A stretch of 64,000 nucleotides of DNA from Planctomycetota bacterium (GTDB lineage: Bacteria; Planctomycetota; Planctomycetia; Gemmatales; Gemmataceae): NCBI GenBank assembly GCA_021413735.1, contig JAIOPV010000109.1, positions 1 through 64,000 on the forward strand, read 5' to 3'. The notes beneath the pieces are model-generated. The model had not been told where the DNA came from. It did not search any database and saw only the letters and a list, made by a program, of their open reading frames with translations. The position numbers were made by a program, and so were the translations under genes. Of the stretch, positions 15,290 through 24,528 are shown in pieces (position 1 is the stretch's first letter; every line of letters begins with the position of its first letter).

Positions 15290-17947
15290 TCACTTCTTTG
15301 GTTCGATGGTGCCGCCGTCCCACTCGATCTTGCACTGGGGCAACGCCGCCGCAAGTTGCTTCACGCCCGCTTCGGTGACGCTTGTCTTGCGAATGTCGAG
15401 AACAGTCAACTTCGACTTGTCCACAAGTTCCTTCAGCCCCGCGTCGCTCACCCGCGTTCCGCTCAGGTAGAGGTACATGAGGTTCTGGCACTCCTTGAAG
15501 TTTGCGAGTCCAGCATCACCCACCTGTGTGTTGTTCAATTCGAGGCGAGTGAGGTTCTTGCATTCTTTGAAGTGTGCCAACCCCGCGTCACCCACCTGCG
15601 TGTTGGTCAGGTAGAGACCTGTGAGGTTCTTGCATTCTTTGAAGTGAACCATCCCCACATCGCTCACCCGCGTGAAAGCCAGGTGGAGGAACATGAGGGA
15701 TTTACAGTCCTTGAAGTGTTCCAGGCCCGCATCACCCACCTGTGTGTTGTTCAGGTTGATGCCCGTGAGGTTCTTGCATTCTTTGAAGTGTGCCAACCCT
15801 GCGTCGCTCACCCCCGTCTTGGCGAGGTTGAGGACCGTGAGCGCCTTGCAATTTTCGAAATTTGCCAGCCCGTCGTCCGTCGTCCCTTTCTTATTCTCAA
15901 GGTTCACGCCTGAGAGCCTGAACGTCTCCTTCGGTAACTCGCCGACGGCCTTGATGTCGCGATTCTCACGGTTGATCTGCACGGTGCCGCCCATGCCCAG
16001 CACATATTCCGCGGCGAGGCGGTCGGGCGATTTCCTCGGCTCGATGGTGTCGCCGTCCCACTCGATCTTGCACTCGGGCAACGCCGCCGAAAGCTGCTTC
16101 ACGCCCGCTTCGGTGACGCTTGTCTTGCGAATGTCGAGAACAGTCAACTTCGACTTGTCCACGAGTTCCTTCAACCACGCATCGCTCACCTGTGTCCCGT
16201 GCAATAATACGTACGATAGGTCTTTGCAATCTTTGAAGTTGGCCAATCCCGCGTCACTCACCTTCGTGTTCATCAAGTGGAGCCGTGTCAGGTTTTTGCA
16301 ATCTTTGAAGTTGACCAACCCCACGTCGCTCACCTGTGTGCCGCTCAGCCAAAGACCGGTGAAGTTTTTACAGTCTTTAAAGTTTACTAGCCCCACGTCC
16401 GTCAACTGCGTGTTGTCCAGGAGGAGAGACCTCAGGTTTTTGCAATCCTTGTACGTAGCCAGAACCTCATCGGTCACCTGCTTGTTGTCTTGCAGACCCA
16501 AGTAGGTCAACTCGAACGGGGTTGCCGGCAACGCGGCGACGGCCTTGATGTTGCGGTTCTCACCGTTGATCTGCACGGTGCCGCCGATGCTCAGCGTGTA
16601 TTCCGCGGCGATGCGGTCGGGGCCTTTCTCTTTCGCTGACACACTCCCCTTTTGGTCGCGGTTAACGGGTTGCTTGTTCTCCAGCGGCGACGGTTCGGGT
16701 TGCACCACCTGCTCGGGCTTCTTGCCCGTCTGCGACACGACGAACCCGACGATGCCAGCAACCGCGAGCAACACGACGCCCACGATGGCCCACATGGGGA
16801 AACCACGCCGAGAACTCCGCTCCCTCGCAGTCGCGGCTCGTCCAGATTCCTCCGCCTCTTGCGGCGGTGCATCCGCCGAGTTTATCTCTGTTGCGTCGAG
16901 ATCGGCGAATGGGTCGGGACCTTCCGGCGTAACGATCAGCGGCGGTGGCGTCCCCAGTGGAATCACTCGCACGGCGTTGACCTGACTCGCTTCGATGGCC
17001 CGCAGTTCCTCCGCCACCGCTTCCGCTGTCGGCGGACGATTTGCCGCGTCCTTCGACAGCAACCGCGTCGTCAAATCCGAAAGCGACGGCGGAACTGCCG
17101 GATTCTTCTCGATTGGCGGCTGTGGAGTCTCGGCGGCGACGCGAGCCAGGGTCGCCATCGCGTTCCGCCCTTGGAACGGTATGTCGCCCGTCGTCATCTG
17201 GTAAAGGATGATCCCGAGACTCCACAAGTCTGTGCGGCCATCCACAGCATCGCCGCGGGCTTGCTCGGGGCTCATGTACGCCGGCGTCCCGACGATCGCA
17301 CCTTCCTGCGTGACCGGTCCGGTTGTGCTGTTCTCACTGTCGGTGAGGGCATCCGAAACCCGGGCGAGTCCAAAGTCGAGCACTTTGACGCGAAGTTTCT
17401 TACCTTCGAGCCAGATGTTCGCGGGTTTGATGTCCCGGTGAACCAGTCCCTTCTCGTGCGCTGCTGCCAACCCTTCCGCCACTTCACGCGCGATGCGGAT
17501 CGTCTCCGGCAGTGGCGGTCGCGGATTCGCTCGCAGCGCGGCCTGGAGCGTCATGCCCTTCAAGAGTGGCATCACCAGATACGGCAAGCCGTCGGATTCA
17601 TCGACGCTGTGGATTGCAGCGACGTGATCGTGTTCGACTTTCGCTTGAGCACGGGCTTCGCGAACGAATCGCGCCTTGGCCATGGGATTAGCTGCGAACT
17701 GTGGCAGCATCACCTTGAGTGCGACTTCGCGTTTCAGCTTGCTGTCCTCGGCACGATACACGACCCCCATACCTCCACGGCCCAACTCGCCGAGTAGAAC
17801 ATAATCGCTGAGGCGAGTTGGTACGGGCGAACCATCCAGATTCAGCGGTTGTGCAACCGTGTCTGACCCGGCCCCCGTTGCCTCGGAAACCGACGGCGCG
17901 GTGTGCGGGTTCGTTATGGAGTTGTGGTTCAGCTCACGCATGGGCAT
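15290..17947 (-). CDS. Membrane Ser/Thr protein kinase with duplicated leucine-rich-repeat sensor
   Basis: An 885-aa Hanks-type kinase. The N-lobe begins near residue 49 (YVLLGELGRGGMGVVY), with the ATP-anchoring lysine in EVALKVM (about K78), the catalytic HRDIKPANIW and the DFG in VKVLDFGLA. One transmembrane helix (AIVGVVLLAVAGIVGFVV) follows a linker. The exterior part holds two tandem modules, each starting with a DRxAAEY...GGTVQIN block and continuing in 24-residue LRRs of the NLTxLxLxNTQVxDAGLxxFKxC type. Each ends in the same KLTVLDIRKTSVTEAGVKQL block. The DNA of these ends (15297-15440 and 16030-16180) is nearly identical, showing recent duplication. Starts considered: ATG 17947 or 17941. 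It is divergent from the gene at 18090. Confidence 0.92.
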   Translation of the reverse strand: MPMRELNHNSITNPHTAPSVSEATGAGSDTVAQPLNLDGSPVPTRLSDYVLLGELGRGGMGVVYRAEDSKLKREVALKVMLPQFAANPMAKARFVREARAQAKVEHDHVAAIHSVDESDGLPYLVMPLLKGMTLQAALRANPRPPLPETIRIAREVAEGLAAAHEKGLVHRDIKPANIWLEGKKLRVKVLDFGLARVSDALTDSENSTTGPVTQEGAIVGTPAYMSPEQARGDAVDGRTDLWSLGIILYQMTTGDIPFQGRNAMATLARVAAETPQPPIEKNPAVPPSLSDLTTRLLSKDAANRPPTAEAVAEELRAIEASQVNAVRVIPLGTPPPLIVTPEGPDPFADLDATEINSADAPPQEAEESGRAATARERSSRRGFPMWAIVGVVLLAVAGIVGFVVSQTGKKPEQVVQPEPSPLENKQPVNRDQKGSVSAKEKGPDRIAAEYTLSIGGTVQINGENRNIKAVAALPATPFELTYLGLQDNKQVTDEVLATYKDCKNLRSLLLDNTQLTDVGLVNFKDCKNFTGLWLSGTQVSDVGLVNFKDCKNLTRLHLMNTKVSDAGLANFKDCKDLSYVLLHGTQVSDAWLKELVDKSKLTVLDIRKTSVTEAGVKQLSAALPECKIEWDGDTIEPRKSPDRLAAEYVLGMGGTVQINRENRDIKAVGELPKETFRLSGVNLENKKGTTDDGLANFENCKALTVLNLAKTGVSDAGLAHFKECKNLTGINLNNTQVGDAGLEHFKDCKSLMFLHLAFTRVSDVGMVHFKECKNLTGLYLTNTQVGDAGLAHFKECKNLTRLELNNTQVGDAGLANFKECQNLMYLYLSGTRVSDAGLKELVDKSKLTVLDIRKTSVTEAGVKQLAAALPQCKIEWDGGTIEPKK

Positions 17948-18089
17948 CACTCCGTGGCGTTCCTGCGATTGTACCGATGCTGTCAGCAACGTGAAACAAT
18001 CGTTCCCTGCAAGCACCTGTGGACCTAGAATGGGGTTACACTCTCCAGCGCACCGATCCGCGTTCCTGATCGTGTTTCGAGGGGTTCTG

Positions 18090-20819
18090 ATGTGCCGTTG
18101 GCTGCTCCTGTCTCTCGTGTTCGTTCCGGCTTCCCCGCTCATCGCGGCCCCGCACGCCCCACCGAAGCCGACTCCCGAGCAGATCGAATTCTTCGAGAAG
18201 AAGGTGCGGCCAATCCTGGCCGATCACTGTTACACCTGCCACGGTCCCAAGAAGCAGAACGGCGGGTTGCGCCTCGATACCGTTGCTGGCATTAAAGCGG
18301 GCGCTGACGATGGCCCCGTGCTTGTTCCCGGTGACCCCGCGAAGAGTCGGCTGCTGAAATCGGTTCGGCACGAAGGCGACTTCAAGATGCCGCCGAAGAT
18401 GGCACTGCCTGCGGAAGCGGTCGCGACTCTCACAGAATGGGTGAAGGCCGGTGCTGCCATTCCAGCGGAAACCGCTACCACGGTTACCAACGACCCACGC
18501 AAGCACTGGGCATTTCAGCCTGTAAAGTTGGTCGCAGCGCCGGACGTGCCGAACCCGAAGCAAGAAACCCGCAATGAGATTGATCGCTTCATTCTCACGA
18601 AACTGGCCGGCGCGAAGCTCGAACCCGCACCACTCGCGGATCGCCGCACGCTGATTCGCCGGGCTTACTTCGATCTGACCGGCTTGCCGCCTGGCGCAGA
18701 TGAGATTGAAGCGTTCGTGAAGGACGCCAGCCCGAAGGCGTGGGAAGCGGTGATCGACCGGTTGCTCGCGTCGCCGCAGTACGGCCAGCGTTGGGGCCGT
18801 TATTGGCTCGACCTCGCACGCTACGCCGACACGAAAGGCTACGTCTTCAACGAGGATCGCAACTTCCCGTTCGCGTACACCTACCGCGATTACGTCATTC
18901 GGTCGCTGAACGAAGACAAACCCTACGATCAGTTCGTGACGGAGCAACTCGCCGCGGATCGCCTGCCACTCGGAGCCGACAAGCGACCACTCGCCGCTCT
19001 TGGCTTCCTCACGCTCGGCAGGCGATTCCTGAGCAACACTCACGACATCATCGACGATCGCATCGACGTCGTGACTCGCGGGCTGATGGGCCTGTCGGTG
19101 GGTTGTGCCCGGTGTCACGATCACAAGTTCGACCCGATTCCGACGGCCGATTACTACTCGCTGTACGGGATCTTCGCGAGCACCACCGAACCGAAGGATC
19201 TGCCACTTATCGGAGAGGTGGTTCGCACGCCGGAAGTGATCGCGTTCGAGAAGGAAGTCGAGAAGCGTGAAGCTGACTACAAGGCCGAACTTCAGAAGCG
19301 ATACACGACGACGCTGAAGAAACTTCGCGATCCGTCAACGGTGGCCGATTACATTCGTGGGGTAATAGATGCTCGCAAGATCCCCGAGGCGCAGCTGCAG
19401 AACTTCGTCCGCGAACGCGATCTGACGCCGCACGTCCTCGGCCGCTGGCGTGCGTTCTTGTCGCAGCAATTCAAGCAGTGGTCGCCGGTGTACGGGCCGC
19501 TGTCCATTCTTGCGGACGTACCTGATATCGACTTCCCGGAGAAGTCGGCAGAACTGCTTGAAGGCATGACCAAGAACCCGAAGACGCCACCAAACCCGCT
19601 CGTGCTCGATGCACTCACAGCCAGGAAGTTGAAGTCATTCAGGGCTGCGGCCGAAGCGGTTGCGAGTGTGATTACCGCAGCTCCACCCACCGGCGAACAG
19701 ACGAAGGAACAGGTCGAAGTCTTCAAAGTGTGGGGGCCGGGCGGGCCACTCGACATCCCGATCACGGACTTCGACAAGATCCAGAATCGTGCCGACCGCG
19801 ACGCACTCACGGCGAGCCAGAAGAAGATCGACGCGTTCAAGGCGGCGAGTCCGTTCGCGCCGCCGCGGGCCCATGTGCTGAACGACAAGCCAGCTCCGTT
19901 TCAGTCGTATGTGTTCCTTCGCGGCAATCCGGGAAACCACGGTGCGAACGTGCCGCGACAATCGCCGGAGATCGCAACGCCGAATCGCAAGCCGTTCACC
20001 GACGGCAGCGGTCGCCTCGAACTCGCGAAGGCGATCGTAAGTGCCGACAACCCGCTGACCGCTCGCGTGATGGTGAACCGCGTGTGGGTCGGCCACTTCG
20101 GGCAAGGGCTTGTTCGCACGCCGAGCGACTTCGGCGTTCGTTCTGATGCTCCGAGTCATCCGGAACTGCTCGACTGGCTCGCGGTGCAGTTCGTGAAAGA
20201 GGGTTGGTCGCTAAAGAAACTCCACAAGCTCATGATGACGTCGGCCGCGTATCAGCGGTCGTCGCTGGTGTCGGCGGAGGCGTTCAAGCTCGACACCGAC
20301 AACAAACTGCTGTCGCATCAGAATCGCCGGCGGCTCGACTTCGAGGCGATGCGAGACAGTTTCCTGTTGGTATCCAGCAAGCTCGATCTCATGGCCGAAG
20401 GCAAGCCGGTCGATCTGTTCAAGGCACCGTTCTCGACGCGCCGCAGCATCTACGGGCTGATCGACCGCACGAATTTCCCTGGCACGATGCGAGCGTTCGA
20501 CGTCGCCAGCCCGGACACACACAGCCCGCAACGCTTCCAGACAACCGCCCCGCAGCAGGCGTTGTTCCTGATGAACAGTCCGTTCGTGACGGAGCAAGCC
20601 AAGCACCTCGCGACCCGCACCGACGTGATGATGGCGAAGACTCCAACCGAGAAGGTGACGCTGCTGTATCGGCTGGCGTTGAGTCGTAACCCGACGAAGG
20701 CTGAACTGGCGTTGGCGTTGGAGTTCACAGCGGAAGAAGACCCGAAGGCTGCGTTCGGCGTGTGGCCGCAACTGGCGCAAACGCTGCTGCTGTGCAACGA
20801 ATTCGCGTTCATCGACTGA
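18090..20819 (+). CDS. Planctomycete cytochrome-like / DUF1549 / DUF1553 protein
   Basis: A 909-aa exported protein. A signal peptide (WLLLSLVFVPASPLIA) precedes the planctomycete cytochrome C domain with haem motif CYTCHGPKKQNGGLRLD. The DUF1549 region follows (PNPKQETRNEIDRFILTKL..., then GCARCHDHKFDPI, a second CxxCH). The DUF1553 region (ADNPLTARVMVNRVWVGHFGQGLV and SAAYQRSS) closes it. The DUF1501 partner starts 68 bp downstream. A periplasmic redox role is likely from the haem motifs; the substrate is unknown. Compared with the Ig-like subtype at 11308, this subtype has the cytochrome domain at the N-terminus and no Ig-like repeats. Confidence 0.9.
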   Translation: MCRWLLLSLVFVPASPLIAAPHAPPKPTPEQIEFFEKKVRPILADHCYTCHGPKKQNGGLRLDTVAGIKAGADDGPVLVPGDPAKSRLLKSVRHEGDFKMPPKMALPAEAVATLTEWVKAGAAIPAETATTVTNDPRKHWAFQPVKLVAAPDVPNPKQETRNEIDRFILTKLAGAKLEPAPLADRRTLIRRAYFDLTGLPPGADEIEAFVKDASPKAWEAVIDRLLASPQYGQRWGRYWLDLARYADTKGYVFNEDRNFPFAYTYRDYVIRSLNEDKPYDQFVTEQLAADRLPLGADKRPLAALGFLTLGRRFLSNTHDIIDDRIDVVTRGLMGLSVGCARCHDHKFDPIPTADYYSLYGIFASTTEPKDLPLIGEVVRTPEVIAFEKEVEKREADYKAELQKRYTTTLKKLRDPSTVADYIRGVIDARKIPEAQLQNFVRERDLTPHVLGRWRAFLSQQFKQWSPVYGPLSILADVPDIDFPEKSAELLEGMTKNPKTPPNPLVLDALTARKLKSFRAAAEAVASVITAAPPTGEQTKEQVEVFKVWGPGGPLDIPITDFDKIQNRADRDALTASQKKIDAFKAASPFAPPRAHVLNDKPAPFQSYVFLRGNPGNHGANVPRQSPEIATPNRKPFTDGSGRLELAKAIVSADNPLTARVMVNRVWVGHFGQGLVRTPSDFGVRSDAPSHPELLDWLAVQFVKEGWSLKKLHKLMMTSAAYQRSSLVSAEAFKLDTDNKLLSHQNRRRLDFEAMRDSFLLVSSKLDLMAEGKPVDLFKAPFSTRRSIYGLIDRTNFPGTMRAFDVASPDTHSPQRFQTTAPQQALFLMNSPFVTEQAKHLATRTDVMMAKTPTEKVTLLYRLALSRNPTKAELALALEFTAEEDPKAAFGVWPQLAQTLLLCNEFAFID

Positions 20820-20824
20820 TCATG

Positions 20825-20856
20825 TTTAGCCACGCTCCCTCTGGGTCGTGGCTAAA
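20825..20856. repeat. Hairpin tttagccacg / cgtggctaaa between the paired genes
   Basis: Ten-bp perfect arms (20825-20834 and 20847-20856) around a 12-nt loop lie 5 bp after the stop of the cytochrome-like gene and 31 bp before the DUF1501 start. The arm resembles the tttagccgcg arm of the repeat at 23756, so it may be a degenerate copy. It could uncouple expression of the two genes. Confidence 0.55.
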
Positions 20857-20887
20857 TGATGGGAAATTCTTTTGGAGTCCGTCGATA

Positions 20888-22321
20888 ATGTTCCCCTTCA
20901 ATATGTCCCGCCGTGACCTGCTCAACCGCTGTGGCGTCGGCATGGGGATGCTCGGCCTCACGCAGCTAATGGGGCAGTCTGGGCTTCTCACGGCTCACGC
21001 CAAGGCGGCTGATGGCCTGAATCCGCTTGCACCGAAGCAACCACACTTCCCCGCGAAGGCCAAGCACGTCATTCACATCTTCGCCAACGGCGGGCCGAGT
21101 CAGGTCGATACGTTCGACCCCAAGCCCGCACTTGCGAAGTACGCCGGGAAGCCGTTGCCAGCCGCGAACCTCAAGACCGAACGACGCACCGGAGCTGCGT
21201 TCCCGTCGCCGTTCAAGTTTCAGAAGTATGGGCAGTCGGGCCTCGAAGTTAGTGAGATCTTCAGTAACACCGCCAAACACATCGACGACATTTGCGTCAT
21301 CCGCTCGATGCACGCCGACGTGCCGAACCATGAGCCGTCGTTCCTGCTCATGAACTGCGGCGAACCCAGGCTCATCCGTCCGAGTGTGGGCAGTTGGGTG
21401 ACCTACGGCCTCGGCACCGAGAACCAGAACTTGCCGGGATTCGTGGCGATGTGTCCAGGTGGCTTCCCGCTGCAAGAAGCACAGAACTGGCAATCCGGCT
21501 TCCTGCCCGGCATCTTCCAGGGAAGCTACGTCGATACGCGGAACACTGACGTCGAGAAGCTCGTTGAGTTCGTCAAGAACAAGACCGCCCCCGGTGCCGC
21601 ACAGCGGAAACAGCTCGATTTGCTGGCGAAGATGAACGCGGCACACCAGGCGGAGCGGCCGAATGACCCGCAACTCGAAGCTCGCATTCAGTCGTTCGAG
21701 TTGGCATATCGGATGCAGTCAGAGGCGAGCGAAGCGTTCGACGTGAGCAAGGAACCGAAGCACATCCTCGAAGCGTATGGCCCCGGTGAGCAGGCCCGCA
21801 GTCTGCTTCTCGCTCGGCGGTTGGTCGAGCGTGGCGTGCGGTTCGTGCAATTGAGTCACGGGCCAGTGCAGCCGTGGGATAGTCACGACGATCTGGAGAA
21901 GGAACACCGCCGACTCGCGGGGCAGGTCGATAAGGGGATCGCGGCTCTGATCTCGGACCTGAAACGCCTCGGGCTGTTCGAGTCAACGCTCATCATCTGG
22001 GGTGGCGAGTTCGGACGCACTCCCGTGGTGGAGTTGCCGACGCCTGGCTCGAATCAGGGCAAGGTGAACGGCCGCGACCACAATCACTGGGGCTTCACGG
22101 TGTGGATGGCGGGCGGTGGCGTAAAGGGCGGGCAGGCGATCGGCGCGACCGACGAGTTCGGCTTCAAGGCGGTGGAGAATCCTGTTCACGTCCACGATCT
22201 GCACGCGACGATTCTCTGGCTCCTGGGCTTCGACCACGAGAAGTTCACGTATCGCTATGCTGGCCGCGACTTCCGCCTGACAGATGTGAAGGGCAACGTG
22301 GTCAAGCAAATCCTGAGTTGA
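20888..22321 (+). CDS. DUF1501 Tat-exported protein
   Basis: A 477-aa DUF1501 protein paired with the upstream cytochrome-like protein. A twin-arginine motif, MSRRDLLNRCGVGMGMLGLT, opens the protein. Conserved blocks are HIFANGGPSQVDTFDPKP, RSMHADVPNHEPSFLLMNCG, LIIWGGEFGRTPVVE, GRDHNHWGFTVWMAGGG and HVHDLHATILWLLGFDHEKFT. ATG 20888 is chosen; ATG 20903 is possible and would leave the Tat motif at the extreme N-terminus. A bidirectional terminator-like hairpin follows. Confidence 0.9.
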   Translation: MFPFNMSRRDLLNRCGVGMGMLGLTQLMGQSGLLTAHAKAADGLNPLAPKQPHFPAKAKHVIHIFANGGPSQVDTFDPKPALAKYAGKPLPAANLKTERRTGAAFPSPFKFQKYGQSGLEVSEIFSNTAKHIDDICVIRSMHADVPNHEPSFLLMNCGEPRLIRPSVGSWVTYGLGTENQNLPGFVAMCPGGFPLQEAQNWQSGFLPGIFQGSYVDTRNTDVEKLVEFVKNKTAPGAAQRKQLDLLAKMNAAHQAERPNDPQLEARIQSFELAYRMQSEASEAFDVSKEPKHILEAYGPGEQARSLLLARRLVERGVRFVQLSHGPVQPWDSHDDLEKEHRRLAGQVDKGIAALISDLKRLGLFESTLIIWGGEFGRTPVVELPTPGSNQGKVNGRDHNHWGFTVWMAGGGVKGGQAIGATDEFGFKAVENPVHVHDLHATILWLLGFDHEKFTYRYAGRDFRLTDVKGNVVKQILS

Positions 22322-22366
22322 GGAGGGTACGCCGCTCCTCGATGAAGAATGCTGATTCTGCTTTTT

Positions 22367-22399
22367 GCTGCTCATCCCACGTGATTGGGGATGAGCAGC
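22367..22399. terminator. Bidirectional terminator-like hairpin between convergent genes
   Basis: Arms gctgctcatccc (22367-22378) and gggatgagcagc (22388-22399) pair perfectly over a 9-nt loop. A run of five T precedes the left arm and tttt follows closely after the right arm. It lies between the convergent DUF1501 gene and nuoD, so it can serve both strands. Confidence 0.75.
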
Positions 22400-22446
22400 A
22401 GCAATTTTCTTCTCGTCCTGAATCTGGGACGATCCTCGCTACCGAG

Positions 22447-23736
22447 TCACCGGTCGATCTCTCCCATCACGACGTCGATGCTGCCGACGATAGCTGACAC
22501 GTCTGCGATAAGGCAGCCTTTGCAGAGTTCCTTCGTCACGCTCAGATTGCAGAAACAACTCGACCGTGCCCGCACCCGCAGTGGCACGTTCTCCTTCGTG
22601 AACCGACCCACGATGTGGAAGCCCATCTGTCCCCGTGGGCATTCCGTTTCGACATAACACTCACCGGCGGGCAACGCACGCGGCGGCTCCACACGGTGCG
22701 AGTATTTCGTCTTCATCAGTTCCGCGAGTTTGGTAGCCGCTGGACCCTTGGGTTCCTTGGCGATATCTGCTGCGAGTTCCGCTTTCACTCGCTCGCCCTC
22801 GGCGTTCAGTGCGTCGTACTTCTCCATCGCCTGTTCCACGATGCGGATGCTCTGCACCACTTCCATCATGCGAACGTAGAAGCGGTGCCAGCAGTCGCCG
22901 ATTACTGCGCCATTGGGGGCACCATCGAACGGCGGGATTGGCACGTCGAACGCGTACTGCTCGTAACCCGAGTACGGTTCCGTCTTGCGAAGATCCCAGG
23001 CGGGGTCGCCCTTGGTGCGATCGAGCGAGGCACGGAGCATCGGACCGGTGCAGCCGTAACTCAGCGCCATTTCCTTCGAGAGAACGCCGATGTTCGCGGT
23101 TCGCTTCACGAAAATGTGGTTGTTCGTGAGCAGTGCGTGATACTCGGGAATGCGTGGCTTGAAGTAAGCGAGGAACTTGCGACAGCGTTCAGTCCAACCG
23201 ACGGGAAGATCGTCGTGAGCACCGCCGATGGTGAGGTAGCTGTAGGTGAGGCGGGCACCGCAAACGTCCTCGAAGAGATCGAGGATGTGTTCGCGTTCGC
23301 GGAACGCATACAGGAACGGCGAGATGGTGCCGAGGTCGAGCCCGTAGGCACCCATGCCGACGAGGTGCGACGCGATGCGGTTCATTTCGCAGATCAGCAC
23401 GCGGATGATCTGGGCCTTGTCGGGAATCTTCAGGCCGGCGAGCTTCTCGATGGCGAGCGAGTACCCGAGGTTCATGTTCATGCCGGCGAGGTAGTCCATC
23501 CGATCCGTGTACGGGATGAACTGAATCGGCGTAACGTTCTCGCCAATCTTCTCGGCGCAACGATGCAGATAACCGAGGTGTGGGGTGACTTCGGAGATCA
23601 TTTCGCCGTCGGTGCGAAGCACGAGCCGCAGCACGCCGTGCGTGCTGGGGTGTTGCGGACCCATGTTTACGAGCATCTCGTCGGTCCGGACATCGAACTC
23701 GACGATGGTGGGGTCGTTGCGTTCTTCGGGGGGCAT
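22447..23736 (-). CDS. nuoD: NADH-quinone oxidoreductase subunit D
   Basis: A 429-aa 49-kDa-type subunit of complex I; its quinone-binding cavity lies at the peripheral arm/membrane interface. Diagnostic segments are NMGPQHPSTHGVLRL at the N-terminus, ECGIN-equivalent HLGYLHRCAEKI, YTDRMDYLAGMNMN and GGAHDDLPVGW. The C-terminal PRGQMGFHIVG and CKGCLIADVSAIVGSIDVVMGEIDR are also present, the latter ending at the very end as expected. It is separated from nuoC by about 2.4 kb holding three unrelated genes, so it may need its own promoter. A palindromic repeat and the RAYT gene lie just upstream. Confidence 0.97.
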   Translation of the reverse strand: MPPEERNDPTIVEFDVRTDEMLVNMGPQHPSTHGVLRLVLRTDGEMISEVTPHLGYLHRCAEKIGENVTPIQFIPYTDRMDYLAGMNMNLGYSLAIEKLAGLKIPDKAQIIRVLICEMNRIASHLVGMGAYGLDLGTISPFLYAFREREHILDLFEDVCGARLTYSYLTIGGAHDDLPVGWTERCRKFLAYFKPRIPEYHALLTNNHIFVKRTANIGVLSKEMALSYGCTGPMLRASLDRTKGDPAWDLRKTEPYSGYEQYAFDVPIPPFDGAPNGAVIGDCWHRFYVRMMEVVQSIRIVEQAMEKYDALNAEGERVKAELAADIAKEPKGPAATKLAELMKTKYSHRVEPPRALPAGECYVETECPRGQMGFHIVGRFTKENVPLRVRARSSCFCNLSVTKELCKGCLIADVSAIVGSIDVVMGEIDR

Positions 23737-23755
23737 GGTTATTTACGCAGGTTCC

Positions 23756-23855
23756 GTTTAGCCGCGACGCGGAGTCTTCGTAGCGGAGCCCGTGGAGTTA
23801 AAACCGCTCCGCTACGAACGCGCTCCGCTACGAAGACTCCGCGTCGCGGCTAAAC
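23756..23855. repeat. REP-like palindrome with 34-bp arms beside the RAYT gene
   Basis: Positions 23756-23789 and 23822-23855 are perfect 34-bp inverted repeats starting gtttagccgcgacgcg. The 32-nt loop holds a third partial copy of the arm sequence (ccgctccgctacgaa). The outer end of the right arm contains the TAG stop of the RAYT gene. The same gtttagccgcgacgcg string ends nuoI at about 27888. Confidence 0.9.
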
Positions 23856-24455
23856 CGCATGGGGTTTGTATGGGGTAACGAACGACCACCGCTGTTGTGG
23901 GAGTCCGGCCTTCACGGGGTTATTCTCGACATATTGGACCGCAGACGCAATGCGTTCGTTATCGTTGAGGAAAACTTTCCATTCACCCCGTGCCCAACAC
24001 TTTGGGGGCAGTTCAGCCGGATTCGCAAGATCAGCAAATGGGTGAAGCCGTTCATCGAGAAGTGCAGCGGTTGCCTCGCCCTTCAACTGGATGACGATTT
24101 GTTCGACCGACAAGCGGAACGGCCCCACGACGAGATGCACATGATCCGGCATGATGGCACACGCCCAGACCGGCAGCCCCGAGCGAGCAACGTAGTCGCG
24201 AAATCCGTGGCCGATGGCTCGTGCCTGCAACCCGGTGAACTTCACAGGCGGTCGAGCAAGTTCGCGTTTGACCGCCAAGCGTTTCGAGCGATCATGTGGA
24301 TCGTACGCCAACGAACGCGATTCGGTTGTCTTGGTCGCCTTTCCGCCAGCGAGAAACAGTTCCCACGCACCCACGAACTCGGACCACGAACCACGCGGAT
24401 CGTTCGGCAACCAAAAGCCATACGCGCTGAAAATGATGTGATAACCCAGAACCAT
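23850..24455 (-). CDS. REP-associated tyrosine transposase (RAYT, Y1/HUH family)
   Basis: A 201-aa single-strand DNA transposase related to IS200/IS605 TnpA. The family start MVLGYHIIFSAYGFWLPNDP fixes the ATG at 24455 rather than the upstream GTG. The HUH motif is in ACAIMPDHVHLVVGP. The C-terminal YVENNPVKAGLPQQRW is the classic RAYT catalytic-tyrosine segment. RAYTs are domesticated enzymes thought to spread REP palindromes. Here the gene ends inside the 34-bp-arm palindrome, which supplies its TAG stop, an arrangement expected for a RAYT with its cognate repeat. It lies between nuoC and nuoD, oriented like the nuo genes. Confidence 0.9.
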   Translation of the reverse strand: MVLGYHIIFSAYGFWLPNDPRGSWSEFVGAWELFLAGGKATKTTESRSLAYDPHDRSKRLAVKRELARPPVKFTGLQARAIGHGFRDYVARSGLPVWACAIMPDHVHLVVGPFRLSVEQIVIQLKGEATAALLDERLHPFADLANPAELPPKCWARGEWKVFLNDNERIASAVQYVENNPVKAGLPQQRWSFVTPYKPHAV

Positions 24456-24528
24456 TTTGAGGCTCCGACCACGTTCCGCGAAACCCGCATAAACTATCAC
24501 ACTGTCCCCTCCTCATCACGGAAAAACC

